DNA of 64,000 nt from Tethya wilhelma. Lineage: Eukaryota; Porifera; Demospongiae; Tethyida; Tethyidae. Of this stretch, positions 47,001-59,859 are shown one piece after another. Position numbers and translations under genes: made by a program. Location: contig CAXIPT010000002.1 in the NCBI GenBank assembly GCA_964030475.1, positions 5,854,161-5,918,160 on the forward strand, written 5' to 3'. A model generated the notes under the pieces. It had not been told where the DNA came from and made no database searches. It saw only the letters and a program-made list of their open reading frames with translations. The first letter of the stretch is position 1. Every line of letters begins with the position of its first letter.

Positions 47001-50000
47001 AATTATAACATGACAATTTATATATCATTACAATGCTCTATTTATTCTGATTACAATGGTGCTAGTTATATTTTTTGTATGACAATGTTCTAATTTTACC
47101 AAAAGGCAATGAATTTGTATTCATAGGGTACGATACTACCTTTTATGGCCAAAGCTAGGTTCTAATAAAATATTATTTACAAGTAGTTACAATCGACTGA
47201 ATTTTAGCTTACAGATTGGTAAGCAAAAAATAATATTTATATAGATTACAAGAATTGATCACAGTAAGGACAATAACGCTCTTATGTATATTCGCCCAGT
47301 ATGAAAGTTTAGCTGCTGTAAAAATACATGGACATTATTTCTTATTGTTGCATGTTATCCTTGCAATGTACCGTGGAATCGCCTGAGTCATTAAGTGCAC
47401 TTCACATTAATTTTAGTACACATTGATTATTAGGTCCATACAATCTTTGATTATTTCTCTTTGATAAGAGGCGCATTGTTGTAGTTCTTAAAGCTGGAAG
47501 TTCTCAGTGTCCATGTATAGTAGTGTTCTAAGCATAACAGCACTTTCCTTGACAGTTTGGCTCTCCATTTTGCTTGGAAAAGGGGGGTTCTCAAGCACTA
47601 GCATGTGCTTGAAAAATGCTCAAAAAGGTCATATGACAGAATAACTAAACTCTACGTCATTGTAACTGGAAGTTGAATTTTTGTGCTTCATTTCTAGTGC
47701 TTTATCAAAATAATTATGTTCTGGTCAGTTGACTATACATATGACAATGTACATCATTTAATCATAGTCATTACAGAGTATAGAAAGTAATTCTAGCAGA
47801 TGTTATGATTATATCAGGTTGCCAACCCCCATCTCTATGTCATATTGATATCTTAAAGAAGAAATTTGGACATTCAAAGTTCAAACCGTAAGAAAGTTTG
47901 ATATGCAACTACTAGACTAGAATTTAAAATTCAAGTGGTATCACTATATTGTGTTGCAGGGAGCAATGGAGAATCATTCACTCTCTCCTTTTCGAACAGA
48001 GAGACAACTGTGCAGTCATGGCTACAGGTAATATTTTTTCTTATGTTTTGTTTTTTCCTCATAAACCAAACTGCTTGTGTCTGTACATACATTATAGTAG
48101 CGTTGTTTTTATTATATTATGTATAAATAGAATTGAATGTGGTGTTTTGTTTGTCAGGCCCAGGGATCCTGTTTTGACTCGTACTTTCCTTTTTTTGTGA
48201 AACAATTTGAGAAGCATACCCCTAGTTTATAGTACAGAGAAGTAATGGCTTAGTGGGATAATTTATTATTATGCAGCAAGATTGTCTTTTTTAATGCTCT
48301 AAAACAGTGTCAAGTATGTGGGCCAGACAAAGTTGGTACAAGCTGCCATATTTTCACCTGTTTATACCTATACATGCACAACCACACTCAAGGATTTGGC
48401 AAGAGTCTCTGCTATCAATATCCAGCTGTTTATACTGATAAGGTGGTTGTAGTTGTGTCTCCTCTTATATCCCTGATGGAGGACCAAGTCATGGCATTAA
48501 AGTATAAAGTGCTACTTGTTATAATAATTCATTGCCTGTATTTATTGGTACAATTGCAGTTTTAAAGGCATTCCAGCAATTTTCCTTGGTTCTGCTCAGA
48601 GTGATGGGTCATCAGCTGTCTCACAAATTTTGACGTAATTTTTTGTATCACTTTGACCAGAGGAGGTCTGGCATCTGTGGGTTAATTGCAGACCATTTTT
48701 AAATTAACAGATCATGTCACTCACATTTTCTAGTCTTAATTAAGATGCTACTGCTTGGAAATAAGCTGGGTTTTGTTCTCTTTCCTGTTTCCTTGCTAGA
48801 TAGTTGCTTAGAGGGTAAGACAGCCTTTGCAAATGGCTATATTCTTACCCGGAAATATTGTCATGTGATTGCCAAAGTTTTGTAACCGACCCATAATTGA
48901 CCTCCGGATGTTGGACTTCCTCTGCACCATGACATAGCATACCAAACCTAAATATTCTATTCTTACATGCACTATTCTGCAGTGGATCAATTCGAGTTGT
49001 CTATTTGACTCCAGAATATATTATGCATGCGTCATCTCTCATCTGCAGCATTAACAAGAAAATTGGTGAGATATGTTAAGTAGTTACATTATAACCATCA
49101 TAATATTATGACCCAGCTAACTTGGGTACCCTTATTTGCAATTTATTTTCTTACAAAAAAAAACAATGAATAACACTGTACAAACGTAATAATAGTTTGG
49201 TTTGCCTATGGTCCGTACGTACATTTTGATGCCATGCCCACTCAGTCCGTGGCTTAGTGGTACGAGTGCCTGACTAGTTGTGTGAAGGACTCTACATTTC
49301 TAGATGCATCCTGCACATAGACTGGAAACATTTTTAAACTTATATTTTTCTGTCATGACTGTAACTTTTTTCTATGAGTGAATTTACTTTAGGTTTCACA
49401 ATGCTAATTGTTTTAATTACAGGTATTGTACTAGTTGCTATTGATGAAGCTCACTGTGTTTCACAGTGGGGCCATGACTTTCGTTCACACTATCGTAGTC
49501 TGAATGTTATCAAAAGCTGGCTTCCTAGTACGCCTATTCTAGCTCTCACAGCAACAGCCACACCTCCTGTTCGCAAGGACATTTGTACCTCTCTACACTT
49601 GAAGGACCCACTGGAGACATTTACAAGTTTTGACAGGTATTTACATACAACATATGTTTGTGCAATTAATTGGTTACCCAGCATTCAGCCTACCTTTAAT
49701 ATGTTGTAAGTACACTCATTACATGTAGAATGACCAATTCTAATAATTATGATTCCCAGTACGGTAAGTACTGGGTACATAGGAATGGCATGGATGGCCC
49801 ATTAACACAATACAAGTATTCACGCTAATAACTGCAAAAAATAAGCGCTTGGTACTGTAAGGCTTCAAAAGCTTCTTTTTAGCTCATTCTTTTTCTAACG
49901 AGCCTAAAAACATGGCCTAAAACCATTGCTTGAATACTAAATAAAACTAAAATATCCCAAACCTCCCAATTTCTCTATCTTTTTCTTCTTATTCTTCTAT

Positions 50001-53000
50001 GTTGGCAAGACTTTTCTCAGAGACTGCTTGCTTTCAGAAGCTAATTCATGAAATAAACTTGCATGACCGGTGTCTTTGCCTTCATGTGCTTTTGGCATCG
50101 GTTTTTCGCATGTCTCTTGTCCAGTCACTAGATACAAGACAAAAAGCACCTTTTCCGTATGGTAGCCATTATTTCTTTACTCGTTCTTACTATATTTCTA
50201 ATGTTTTTTTTTCTTGTGTAAATATTACTGATTTACATTAAAGATCACAAGTGTGATATATAACTTTCACTAAGGAAATGTAGCATGGGGAGAACATTTG
50301 CTTTAGGAGTCTGTTTCTTTGATGCTGTAGACAAAACTTAGCTAACCAGATATTTAAGGAGTTCTTTTCAATTGTAAAATTTGCAGACATCAGTAACGGT
50401 TGTCTGTGACACTACATAATAAATTCACTCTGCGTAGCAAATTTGTACGGTCATACAATTTATTTGTGTTGCAGACCTAATTTATATTTGGCTGTCCACG
50501 TACGCTCTGATTCTGTCTTAGAGGACTTGAAACCATGTATGGTAGCTACAAAGAGAGGGCTCAGGTGAGTTCTATATTTGCTGCAATTTGAATTGTGCTG
50601 TTGAAACAATTATTGTTTTAACTTGCTGTGTTCAAATATAAGTTTATTTATCATCTAATCGTTATAGGACAGTGTATTCATTTGAAGGTCCTACCATAGT
50701 GTATTGCAGAACTAAACAGATGACTGAAAATGTTGAGGCAGTGCTAAAAAGTACGTTATCCTATTTGGATCCAGGCCTTTCTTTTAAGCTTACCTCCTCT
50801 CCCTGCATTTGTATAGACAATGGTGTGAATTGTGCCAAGTACCATGCTGGGTTAACTCCTACACAAAGAAAAGAAGCCCATCAACGGTTCCGCCATGATA
50901 GTCTGCAGGTATTATTATACCCACAGAGATCAAAATTCGGCTTTACATCTCATGCGTGATATACGGTTTGACCAGATAATCATGCAACTAGGTCCATGTT
51001 AGCTGCATCACTCTATGAGGCTCTTATGTGCATTCATATTGTGCTATAGTTAAGAATATGCAAAGGGTTATGCAACGTTGGTGCCTTGGGTTTAGTAATG
51101 TATATGATATGCTGTTTATGCTTTCTTTGTCTTTTACTCAGTGTATTGTAGCAACCGTAGCTTTTGGGATGGGAATTGACAAGCCTGGCATCAGAATGAT
51201 CATCCACTACGGAGGTATAGAATTATAGAAGAGAGAAAAGTAGTTCATTTAATATTAGTAAGTCCAGCAATGTACAAACTACCATCTAATTGCTGTCCTA
51301 GCACCACAAGATATTGAAACATACTATCAAGAGATTGGGCGTGCAGGAAGGGATGGGTATGTCCGTCTTTACTTATAGAAATATTTTACTAATATACAAT
51401 TGACATATTTTTTTAGCCAATCAAGCAAGTGCTATGTCTACTTCAAGCATAGTGATTTCCAAACTAATCGGTTCTTTTTGAGAGACATTACTGACATGGA
51501 CTTTAAGAGTCACAAGTTGGAAATGCTGGTGAAGATGGAGAGATATTTGTCGCTTTCAGGTTGCAGGAGAAGGTTAGTGATATGTCTACCTGGAACAAAT
51601 GTTCCACTTTTAAAACTTTTGTAGTATTTCTGCTGTATACATATGAGAAAATTAATGTGTTTTTTTTACATAATGAGTTACTATAATTATGAGCTTGTCA
51701 CTGAATCGGATATTATTTCACTCAGGTTTCTTTTAAGTCATTTTTCTGAGAACCTTCCATCTTGTGTAGGAGGGCACAGAGATTGTTGCGATATCTGTAG
51801 GAAAATGTATGTAAATTCATGCAAAATTAGATATGTATATTAACTTGTGGTTTCTTCTACCTTTTCCATATTTTGAAGACTCTCTCAACCAATCACTACT
51901 TCAGTGGATTCTACTGACTCTGCGTTAGAGTCTCATGACTATTCAGCTGATGCTAAAATGATAATGGAACTTATCAATGTGAGACTGTGTGTACAGTATA
52001 GTTTGTAAAAAAAGTAATTCGAATATTAATATAAAAGTCTTCCTCCAAACCTTTCTATAGTTTAGATTATTATAATTTTGTTTGTACAGTTCAATATTCT
52101 GAGCTGTGAAATGAAAAGTGCACTACCGTTACCAATTATTCTTTTTCTCCATGTGCATTGCACTAGGAAATTGTCTGTATAGTCACCTTATTATAGAATC
52201 TTTTGTGGTGATACAGAGATTAATTTTTTTCTAATGTTAATTTTTTATTCAGGACTCAAATGAACATGGCTATTCCTATGGAATTACCATGTACACATAT
52301 ATACTTCGTGGCTCAGTAAGTTGTACTGTATGCAAATTCACCTTCTGATTTCTTTATACATCTTTCATTGTTACTGTGTGTGTATAGCAAAGCCAAAGAA
52401 TTCCACACTGGGCTAAATCAAGTAGACTCTATGGAAAGGGAATGTGAGTGCTGTTCTCCAATCAATAATTAGATTTAGTTGTGTGTTTGGAATTACAAGT
52501 ATATGTTTGCAAAAATATATTGACTGATGGATATGCATTTTGTCTGTAAACTGTTTTTAAAATCGAATTTTGTTATAGCCATAACAGTGAAAAGTGGTGG
52601 AAAGAGTTTGGTAAGAAATTAAAGGAATAAATTCATTCATAGCTGAGATTATTTTAAGTTTGATTTGTTTATTTTAGTGTTCCAGTTGAAACTGCAAGGT
52701 TACCTTCAGGAGAAACCAGTTAAGGGTAGCTTTGGTTGCACTATTCATCTTTCATCTGAAGGGAAAAGATGGTTCAATGATGGTTCTGTAACTACTATCA
52801 AATTTACACCTAGTGATTTCCTCCTCTCTTTGGAGAATGTATCACAAGCAGGGACATCAAGGTGCAAAATGATTGTTATAATATTACACTAGTTGTGGTT
52901 GACTCCCAATTTGTCCATTTTGAAGGTCTCACCTCCCTAAAACTGGAACAAGTTATAAATCTAGTTCTTTTGTACACAACGCTGTACCCATCTATCTTCC

Positions 53001-55643
53001 TACCACCTCCAATCGTGATGCCTATCAGACAGTTGTCATTGAACGCAAAGAAATGTTTGAAGCTCAATCACCTTCACATAAGGATGCCAAGACATCTAGC
53101 TTGGAGGTAGGATGTTACAGTAATTATTGTAATGTGGATAATTATTTCTTGGAGCATTTACATATCATTCAGAAAGAATGTTTCAGCTCAATAATGTCTA
53201 TCTCAACAAATTTGTTAGTATATTATTATAAGTCACTCTACTATATACAATATACATGGTGTATGTTAAAGGAGATATGGGACCCCAGAGTTACACTATG
53301 AGTGGCAAACTACATCTATGATCACAAATATATTTATCTATTTTGTCATGTTTGTGCTATATATTATCCTTTTGCTCTGATTTTATTGTCTACTTATGTG
53401 TGGTAGGTATGGTTTCGCTGAAACCGGTAGAAGTATCTAGTGCTGTGTTATAGTTGTTTTTATGTCCAGTTGGTCAAAATGAGGAAGCCCTTGTGGAGGC
53501 AACAGAGGTGGGTACTCATCACTGTGGTCCAATCGATAAGGTCGTAGTTCAGTTACTTCCTTTTTCTTGCATTTTTCTATCAAGTCTTTCAACTTCAGTA
53601 GAAATCTCTTTGGTACAAGGTGATATACAGCCAGTATTAATCCATACATGGGTGGAATAAATATTAGGAATATGCCATAATTATACCAATATTTGTGAAC
53701 ATGCTTTGGATCGACTATAGCCACAAACCGAAAAGCGGGAAGTCCATACCACGTGATAGCAAAAATTAAAAAGAGGAAAAGATCCAATGTATTTAGTTTG
53801 TCATTTTTGTATGGCCTGACTGTGGCTATGATGAATGCTGTGATAATGTACATGATGGCAGACAAGGGGAAGTAGAAGGGACTTGTAGTTATTGCAAATA
53901 GAGCTACATTTGTAATTCTAAACATCAAATAATAGGCTGCAATGTATCTACAATCGTGTGATTTAAGTTTGTAACAGCCAGTGAATATGTCCATGAAAAT
54001 GTGAAGGGGGTGGAAATGGAAGTTGAAGCAGTTCAGGCACTTGTGAAAGCATCGACAAGGGTAGACTCCAAGAAGAACAAGTGGGATAACATTGAATGTT
54101 ACAAACATAAACAGAGCAAGGCAAGCATATGGGAGGTGTTCTTTGCCAAAATATTCATAAGTACCATCATAGTAAAGATAGAGTTTTGGCAGCTTTGCTC
54201 CTGTGGCATCATGTAGCACCACAGGAGTGAGGAGATCAAATGAAATGTTGACAATTTTTACATACGAGAGTAGAATAAAAGTGGCAAAAGCTCCAATGAG
54301 AGAATTCTGAAGATCCCATTCTCGTCGAATGTGAGCCAAACACTTGTAGAATGGTCTCCAAAGAGTCACAACTATGCTGTAGTGGTAGTGGAGCTTGTAG
54401 AAGATGTAGGTTATGAATATCAGAATCAAAGGATAGATAGCTATCACATACTCTAGAGCCAGTGTGTGTAGAATTGTTAGCTTTTGATGCAAACAGAAGG
54501 GATGGTAAAATCCTCGAAACAGATCCAGATTCCATATCTTGTAGAAGAATACAAAGATGTTGAAAAATATTCTGTCGTTGGACTTATTCACTTCTAACAT
54601 ACGTATTATGAATGGAGCTGCACATAGTTGACTGATCAAAATGTATGCATTGAGTTTACCTGAAGTCACTGTAATTTTGAAAACTATCACAATTACGTAT
54701 ACTACAGTAAGAGGAAGGAATGCCACTGCAAAATACTTCAACCAATTGTAGGTGTAGTGCTTACATTTAACACACTCTGAGCTGTAGGAATATATAGGAG
54801 GAGAGTAACCATCCATACATTTGCCACACATTTGTCCTTCCCTCTTTAAATTTTTGCATGTACCTTCAGAAGAGACGTAACTAAAGTCTATGAAGTCACA
54901 GTTGAAGTAACAATAGCCAACAACTGTTTTGTTGAAAATTTCATTGTGTGTCATACACTGACACACTGAAGTGCTCACTTCGAGAGTGTATGGATCACAT
55001 TTGACCACTCCATTGAGGCTGTCCCCACACTTGCATCCACTGCCATCATCAGTCGGTACTGCCCACAGTTTATTGCAGTCACCTGTCGTTACTGTAGCTG
55101 TTAATGTATCAGAAATTTTGTTGGTAGTATTATCACATGCTGCAGCTGCTATTAGTAGCATCAGTATGATTCTTCTCAATGAAACAGTAAAGGAATCATT
55201 TTCAATTTTCATTGTTTTGGTCATAATGCTAGCTAGGATACTCACTATAAAAATCACTTATTAACTAGTCAAATATCCTCTTTTTTTTCTCTTTCAAACT
55301 TCAGAAATTATAAACTGCCTGCAGCTAAAGATCCCTATATTGTTATAATACAGCTGTAATGCTACTGTTTTGTTTTTCTGCATGTATAGTTTTCTTTATT
55401 TTTGTTTATCATTAGTTTTAGCAAATGGTCATAATTTTTTTATGAATGTTATTTTTTCTACATTGTACCTGTATTGCGGAATCCAAAATTTAATGTACAA
55501 AAACAAGCACAGAATTGAAACTAGTTTAAGCTTCAAAATGCACATTATTCATAGTTTAATGCACTTCTTTAGTTACTGTAAACATGAATTCGCCTCACGG
55601 TATGACACACACACTGGTACATACACAGGCACACACCACATTC

Positions 55644-55684
<41 letters not shown>

Positions 55685-58600
55685 TGTTGTTAGAGGATAC
55701 TAGTAATGTAAGAAATAGTACACCAAGCACTATAATGTTTAGTGTCCAAGCCATTTACATCCTAACCTCTTGTAAGCACATAATTCTAAGCATGCTCAGA
55801 GAAAGCCTCATGTTAGGGGTTATGTCAGATCCTTCGGGTCCTAACGAAACCTTTAATGTTATATTGCACTCTCTTTCCACTTCGCAATGTGTAGAATGCA
55901 GTTTACCAAGCATTGATTTCTCTACGAAATCGTATTTCCATGGAAAAAGATGTTGCACCATATATGGTAGCAAACAACACACTACTGGCTGAACTGGCTA
56001 AGACAAGGTATAAACATAACCTACCTGTGTATCCTTAATGATGAATGTACATTATATACCTATTTGATTTGGTGACAATTATTTTTGCTGGTATGCAACT
56101 TCTTCCCTACTATACACTTACACAGACCAACTTCTGAGCATATCTTGAAGAATGTTGAAGGAGTATCCGAAAAATGGCTAAGAGAGTATGGAGACTCTAC
56201 CTTAAAAACAATAGCTGTAGTTTGTCAGACTGAAGGTACTGATTCCCCTGTTACCATGGACATTGTACCTGAAGCTATGAAGACTAAACTAGAGGGAAAA
56301 GTTATTAAGGTGATTACAATGTTGGATAAGTACCAAACTTAATTATTTAGTAATTATTTTCTAGTTAATGGCATTACGGTGTATATATAGTAGTAATACT
56401 GTTGTTAGAGGATACTAGTAATGTAAGAAATAGTACACCAAGCACTATAATGTTTAGTGTCCAAGCCATTTACATCCTAACCTCTTGTAAGCACATAATT
56501 CTAAGCATGCTCAGAGAAAGCCTCATGTTAGGGGTTATGTCAGATCCTTCGGGTCCTAACGAAACCTTTAATGTTATATTGCACTCTCTTTCCACTTCGC
56601 AATGTGTAGAATGCAGTTTACCAAGCATTGATTTCTCTACGAAATCGTATTTCCATGGAAAAAGATGTTGCACCATATATGGTAGCAAACAACACACTAC
56701 TGGCTGAACTGGCTAAGACAAGGTATAAACATAACCTACCTGTGTATCCTTAATGATGAATGTACATTATATATCTATTTGATTTGGTGACAATTATTTT
56801 TGCTGGTATGCAACTTCTTCCCTACTATACACTTACACAGACCAACTTCTGAGCATATCTTGAAGAATGTTGAAGGAGTATCCGAAAAATGGCTAAGAGA
56901 GTATGGAGACTCTACCTTAAAAACAATAGCTGTAGTTTGTCGGACTGAAGGTACTGATTCCCCTGTTACCATGGACATTGTACCTGAAGCTATGACGACT
57001 AAACTAGAGGGAAAAGTTATTAAGGTGATTACAATGTTGGATAAGTACCAAACTTAATTATTTAGTAATTATTTTCTAGTTAATGGCATTACAGTGTATA
57101 TAAAGTAGTACATATGATATAGTGCTGGTTACATAGTAAGTATGTATAATTATGTTAGAACATGCCTGGCCCACTCTTTTTACCTAATAATAATAATTAT
57201 TATTTCATCGTCTATTTGAAAGTGCCCATCAGTAGGTATGCATGTATATATCATGGCACTTAGAGTTTTGCTGCCTGTGTTTTCACTTTTGAGTGTAGTT
57301 CAGGCTGCTATATTGTCAACACATGAAATTTGAGCAAATACAGTAGTTCCTGCTACAAACATTCGAACTTGAAACAGAAAACAAAGACTATGTACGGAGA
57401 AAAGCAATACTAACAATCTGTTCTAGAGCTCTTTTGGTGTTTGTTTCAAGCACTGGAGCTCCCAGTTCTTTTCGTTGCACATATGCATGTTCCCCTGAAT
57501 TTAATTTGAGTTATGATATCTCACTCCTGATCAGGTTGAACTTGTAAAGAGGACAAACATTCTTTCTGCCCTCACTAATACAGAGAATGCCAGTTATGAA
57601 ATCTTCACTGACCAAAATATTTCTGTGGTATGTTGCAAGTTATTTGAATATACATGACCTTAGATTAGCATTTGAAATTACTATTCACATGTCTATTGTG
57701 ATACACAGGCAAATGTAGCTCAAAGAAGAAATTTGTCTCCTAGTACCATTTTAGGTCATCTTGCAAGTGCAATGGAAAAGGGCTACTTAGTAGATTACAG
57801 ACGAGGTACGTCGTACATGTATACTGTTACACGTATGGCATTAAGATATTTTAAATTGGTGTATCTGTACAAACTATAACTATCTGATTTAGCTGGGCTA
57901 ACTGAAGAAAAGGAAGTATTGATAAGAAAAGTAATCAGAAGTGAGCCAGTTTGTTCAGGTATATTGTTACTACTAGGTGTACACATAGTGCATTTAAGTG
58001 CCTCGCGCGTTTGATATCGACGACCTTCGGTATTATGGTGTACATATGCATAAAGCTATATAGCTAGCTAGCTAGAGAGCTCGAGGCTCGTCATGACTAA
58101 TGCATAGTATAGTTGTCTTGTCCCCAGAAGGACTGGAGTCTGGGGACGAGACTATATACCATCTTACAGGACAACTTTGCATGTACAGCAAGTATATGGG
58201 TCATTCCATTTCAATTCAACAACATTTCGCAAGTGACCTCCTTGAAATTCCACCAAACTTAGTACAGTTGTAGTGTGTAATAAGACATTATTCAAAACAA
58301 TATATTAGGCCCTCAACTTCTATGGCTTCTGAGTAATGGGCATCCAAAAATCAAGCTTTTTCAGAGATTTTGCTCTACACCTTAGCCTTGATACAGCCAT
58401 AACTTTCTTATAAAGCTTCGATAGGACAAATGTTTAGTACCATCATGTTGTCCATAAAATTCCCTTTCAGATGAAATATTGTATGGCTTCATCCGATCAA
58501 GTGGTCAGAGAACTACTATTACTTCAATTTGACCTATGACCTTTCTGAAAAAGTGCTGACTCAATTTTTTTTATTTTCAAACATCACCATTCTTAGGCAT

Positions 58601-59538
58601 TAAACTACTGTTTGACCGAGTTTTTGACCGAGGACGTTGTTTTGTAGTACATAGCTTCTGCATGTCCCTAGCTTGCTAAACAGCTTAGCTATACAAAAGG
58701 CTAAATGTACCTAGCGTAGCTTGCTCTGACTGAGTTCATGTGACCTGCATACATGGTGCATGGCTGGCTTGCAAGAGTCTGTGATTTTCTAGTGAGAGCA
58801 CAGCTAGAATGCCATGAACTGTAGTACTTCATTGAATGACATACTGTACAAAATCAGTGCTCCTCGATCTGTGAGAGGCACATCATGCACTATGTGTACT
58901 ACTAATTATTATATTATTATACACAGTTGAGCACAATTCAGAATTCTCCCCACGATAACTTATGCAGAGTGGTACCAAGAAAGCATCAAAGCATTCTTGT
59001 GGTTGTTAGGCATTCTTTCAATTAAAATTAACCACATTAAAGAAAGATTAGCACAACAAGAGTGGTATAGCATTGCTCTGACAAGCTTTAGGGAGAGCCC
59101 TGATTCAATTAAGTGTGCAGTTATTCATGATGTTTTGTGGTATAGAAGTTAATATGTGACACTCACATGCACATTATGCATGCAGACATAGGTTGTCTTT
59201 CTGCTATAAAGCAACAGCTTCCAAACCATATTGGATTTGGTGAAATCAGGCTTACTATTGCTCTACTCTCTATTCTCACTGGCTTTGTGAAGTCTGCAGA
59301 AGGCAGTCAACAATTTAAAAAAAGTTCTCCAGTAAATGCAGTTACTCCTTCGCAGAGAAAGTCATCCGCAGATTCTGGTATATCTAAAGAGGTGAGCTCA
59401 TCCTCATCCAATTGGTACAGCAGGCAGAGTTCTTCACAACCATGTGGTACCAAGAGGAAACTGCCATCTTCTTTTCGGAGTGGATCAAGTACTCAAGACA
59501 TTGGCCTCAAACCTAAAATTAAAAAAAAGTTTTGGTAA
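44079..59538 (+). CDS. WRN: Werner-type RecQ helicase with two HRDC domains, no exonuclease domain
   Basis: ATP-dependent 3'-5' DNA helicase for replication and repair. 31 exons: 44079-44312, 45973-46033, 46140-46217, 46522-46683, 47818-47887, 47960-48027, 48393-48501, 48560-48634, 48983-49065, 49423-49636, 50475-50564, 50668-50750, 50817-50908, 51142-51214, 51302-51356, 51417-51572, 51726-51806, 51879-51978, 52253-52315, 52388-52443, 52579-52610, 52678-52861, 52926-53106, 55895-56007, 56126-56309, 56610-56722, 56841-57024, 57535-57627, 57709-57805, 57893-57958, 59186-59538. Total 3,603 nt, 1,200 residues, in frame throughout. Residues 1-205 form an acidic/helical N-terminus without a DnaQ-like exonuclease. 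Then [11 protein letters not shown] (about 225), [13 protein letters not shown] (about 320), EIGRAGRDG, a zinc site with CRRR and CCDIC, RQC winged helix ([15 protein letters not shown]), HRDC twice (about 801-899 and 900-998), HTH ([18 protein letters not shown]), and a basic KPKIKKKFW end. RecQ motifs and this C-terminal layout identify WRN rather than BLM or RECQ1. Confidence 0.92.
49245..49322 (+). repeat. Possible tRNA-derived SINE head
   Basis: GTGGCTTAGTGGTACGAG resembles a pol III A box and CTGACTAGT is shared with the 25142-25222 fragment. The B box is degraded. It lies in a WRN intron. Confidence 0.3.
49755..50200 (+). repeat. Interspersed repeat family A, copy 3
   Basis: CCAGTACGGTAAGTACTGGG start, TACATAGGAATGGCATGGATG, ACGAGCCTAAAAACATGGCC, CTAGATACAAGACAAAAAGC: the same order as copies 1 and 2. 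Inserted in a WRN intron, in transcription sense. Confidence 0.85.
53437..55224 (-). CDS. Intronless Cys-rich multi-pass membrane protein nested in a WRN intron
   Basis: A 595-residue ORF, taking the ATG at 55224 as start (the frame runs 11 codons further without an ATG). A hydrophobic leader ([10 protein letters not shown]) is followed by a Cys-rich ectodomain of about 130 residues containing [16 protein letters not shown] and the motif [20 protein letters not shown], then ECVKC. About eight to nine hydrophobic segments follow, beginning [20 protein letters not shown], and the cytoplasmic tail is Lys/Pro-rich ([29 protein letters not shown]). I know of no named family; the GQxCGxCxxGYxPPxYSY motif plus multi-pass body matches my memory of uncharacterised, multi-copy proteins of sponges. 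A receptor or transporter role would be a guess. It lies wholly inside the 2.8-kb WRN intron 23, on the opposite strand, and needs its own promoter. Confidence 0.85.
   Translation of the reverse strand: MTKTMKIENDSFTVSLRRIILMLLIAAAACDNTTNKISDTLTATVTTGDCNKLWAVPTDDGSGCKCGDSLNGVVKCDPYTLEVSTSVCQCMTHNEIFNKTVVGYCYFNCDFIDFSYVSSEGTCKNLKREGQMCGKCMDGYSPPIYSYSSECVKCKHYTYNWLKYFAVAFLPLTVVYVIVIVFKITVTSGKLNAYILISQLCAAPFIIRMLEVNKSNDRIFFNIFVFFYKIWNLDLFRGFYHPFCLHQKLTILHTLALEYVIAIYPLILIFITYIFYKLHYHYSIVVTLWRPFYKCLAHIRREWDLQNSLIGAFATFILLSYVKIVNISFDLLTPVVLHDATGAKLPKLYLYYDGTYEYFGKEHLPYACLALFMFVTFNVIPLVLLGVYPCRCFHKCLNCFNFHFHPLHIFMDIFTGCYKLKSHDCRYIAAYYLMFRITNVALFAITTSPFYFPLSAIMYIITAFIIATVRPYKNDKLNTLDLFLFLIFAITWYGLPAFRFVAIVDPKHVHKYWYNYGIFLIFIPPMYGLILAVYHLVPKRFLLKLKDLIEKCKKKEVTELRPYRLDHSDEYPPLLPPQGLPHFDQLDIKTTITQH
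55684..57113 (+). repeat. 715-bp tandem duplication carrying both HRDC exons of WRN
   Basis: Unit 1 (55684-56398) and unit 2 (56399-57113) are about 99% identical. Only about five differences were read, including CAG/CGG and AAG/ACG codons (Gln/Arg and Lys/Thr) in the second HRDC exon. Each unit holds an acceptor, a 113-nt exon (phase 0 to 2), an intron and a 184-nt exon (phase 2 to 0), so each adds 99 residues in frame. Confidence 0.97.
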
Positions 59539-59859
59539 AATTAAATTATAAACATGTACCTTATAGTATTTATCACTAGCTAGATACATGCATGCAACTA
59601 TTTACAACCAATTTCACTTTAATCCAATTGTATTAACATTCCCAATTTTATATTTTAGGCTTTTACTTTCAGTTTATGATCGTAATGTGCACTAGTAATT
59701 AATCTGTGCTTGCAATGTCATATCCTTAAAAATTGTATTCCTCATACTAATATTGTACATGTGTACATGTGTGTGCATTAAAAATGAGAAACACAACTCA
59801 AACACATAATATTATTGAAAGTAATAATTATACAATAATTATTACCAATAACTATGTGT
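59539..59859. other. Convergent 3' intergenic region, WRN and GNPTG
   Basis: Only 321 bp separate the two stop codons. The sequence is AT-rich and should hold both 3'UTRs and poly(A) sites. ATTAAA occurs near 59777 on the plus strand; no canonical AATAAA is obvious on either side. Confidence 0.6.

Noticed and set aside
50751..50816. Reading through this 66-bp segment as WRN coding sequence
   Set aside because: It begins GTACG and ends TTTGTATAG, and removing it restores the WRN spacing ([16 protein letters not shown]) in frame, so it is a tiny intron.
55755..55982. Minus-strand 75-codon ORF (repeated at 56470-56697)
   Set aside because: It is antisense to the first HRDC exon and appears twice only because the unit is duplicated.
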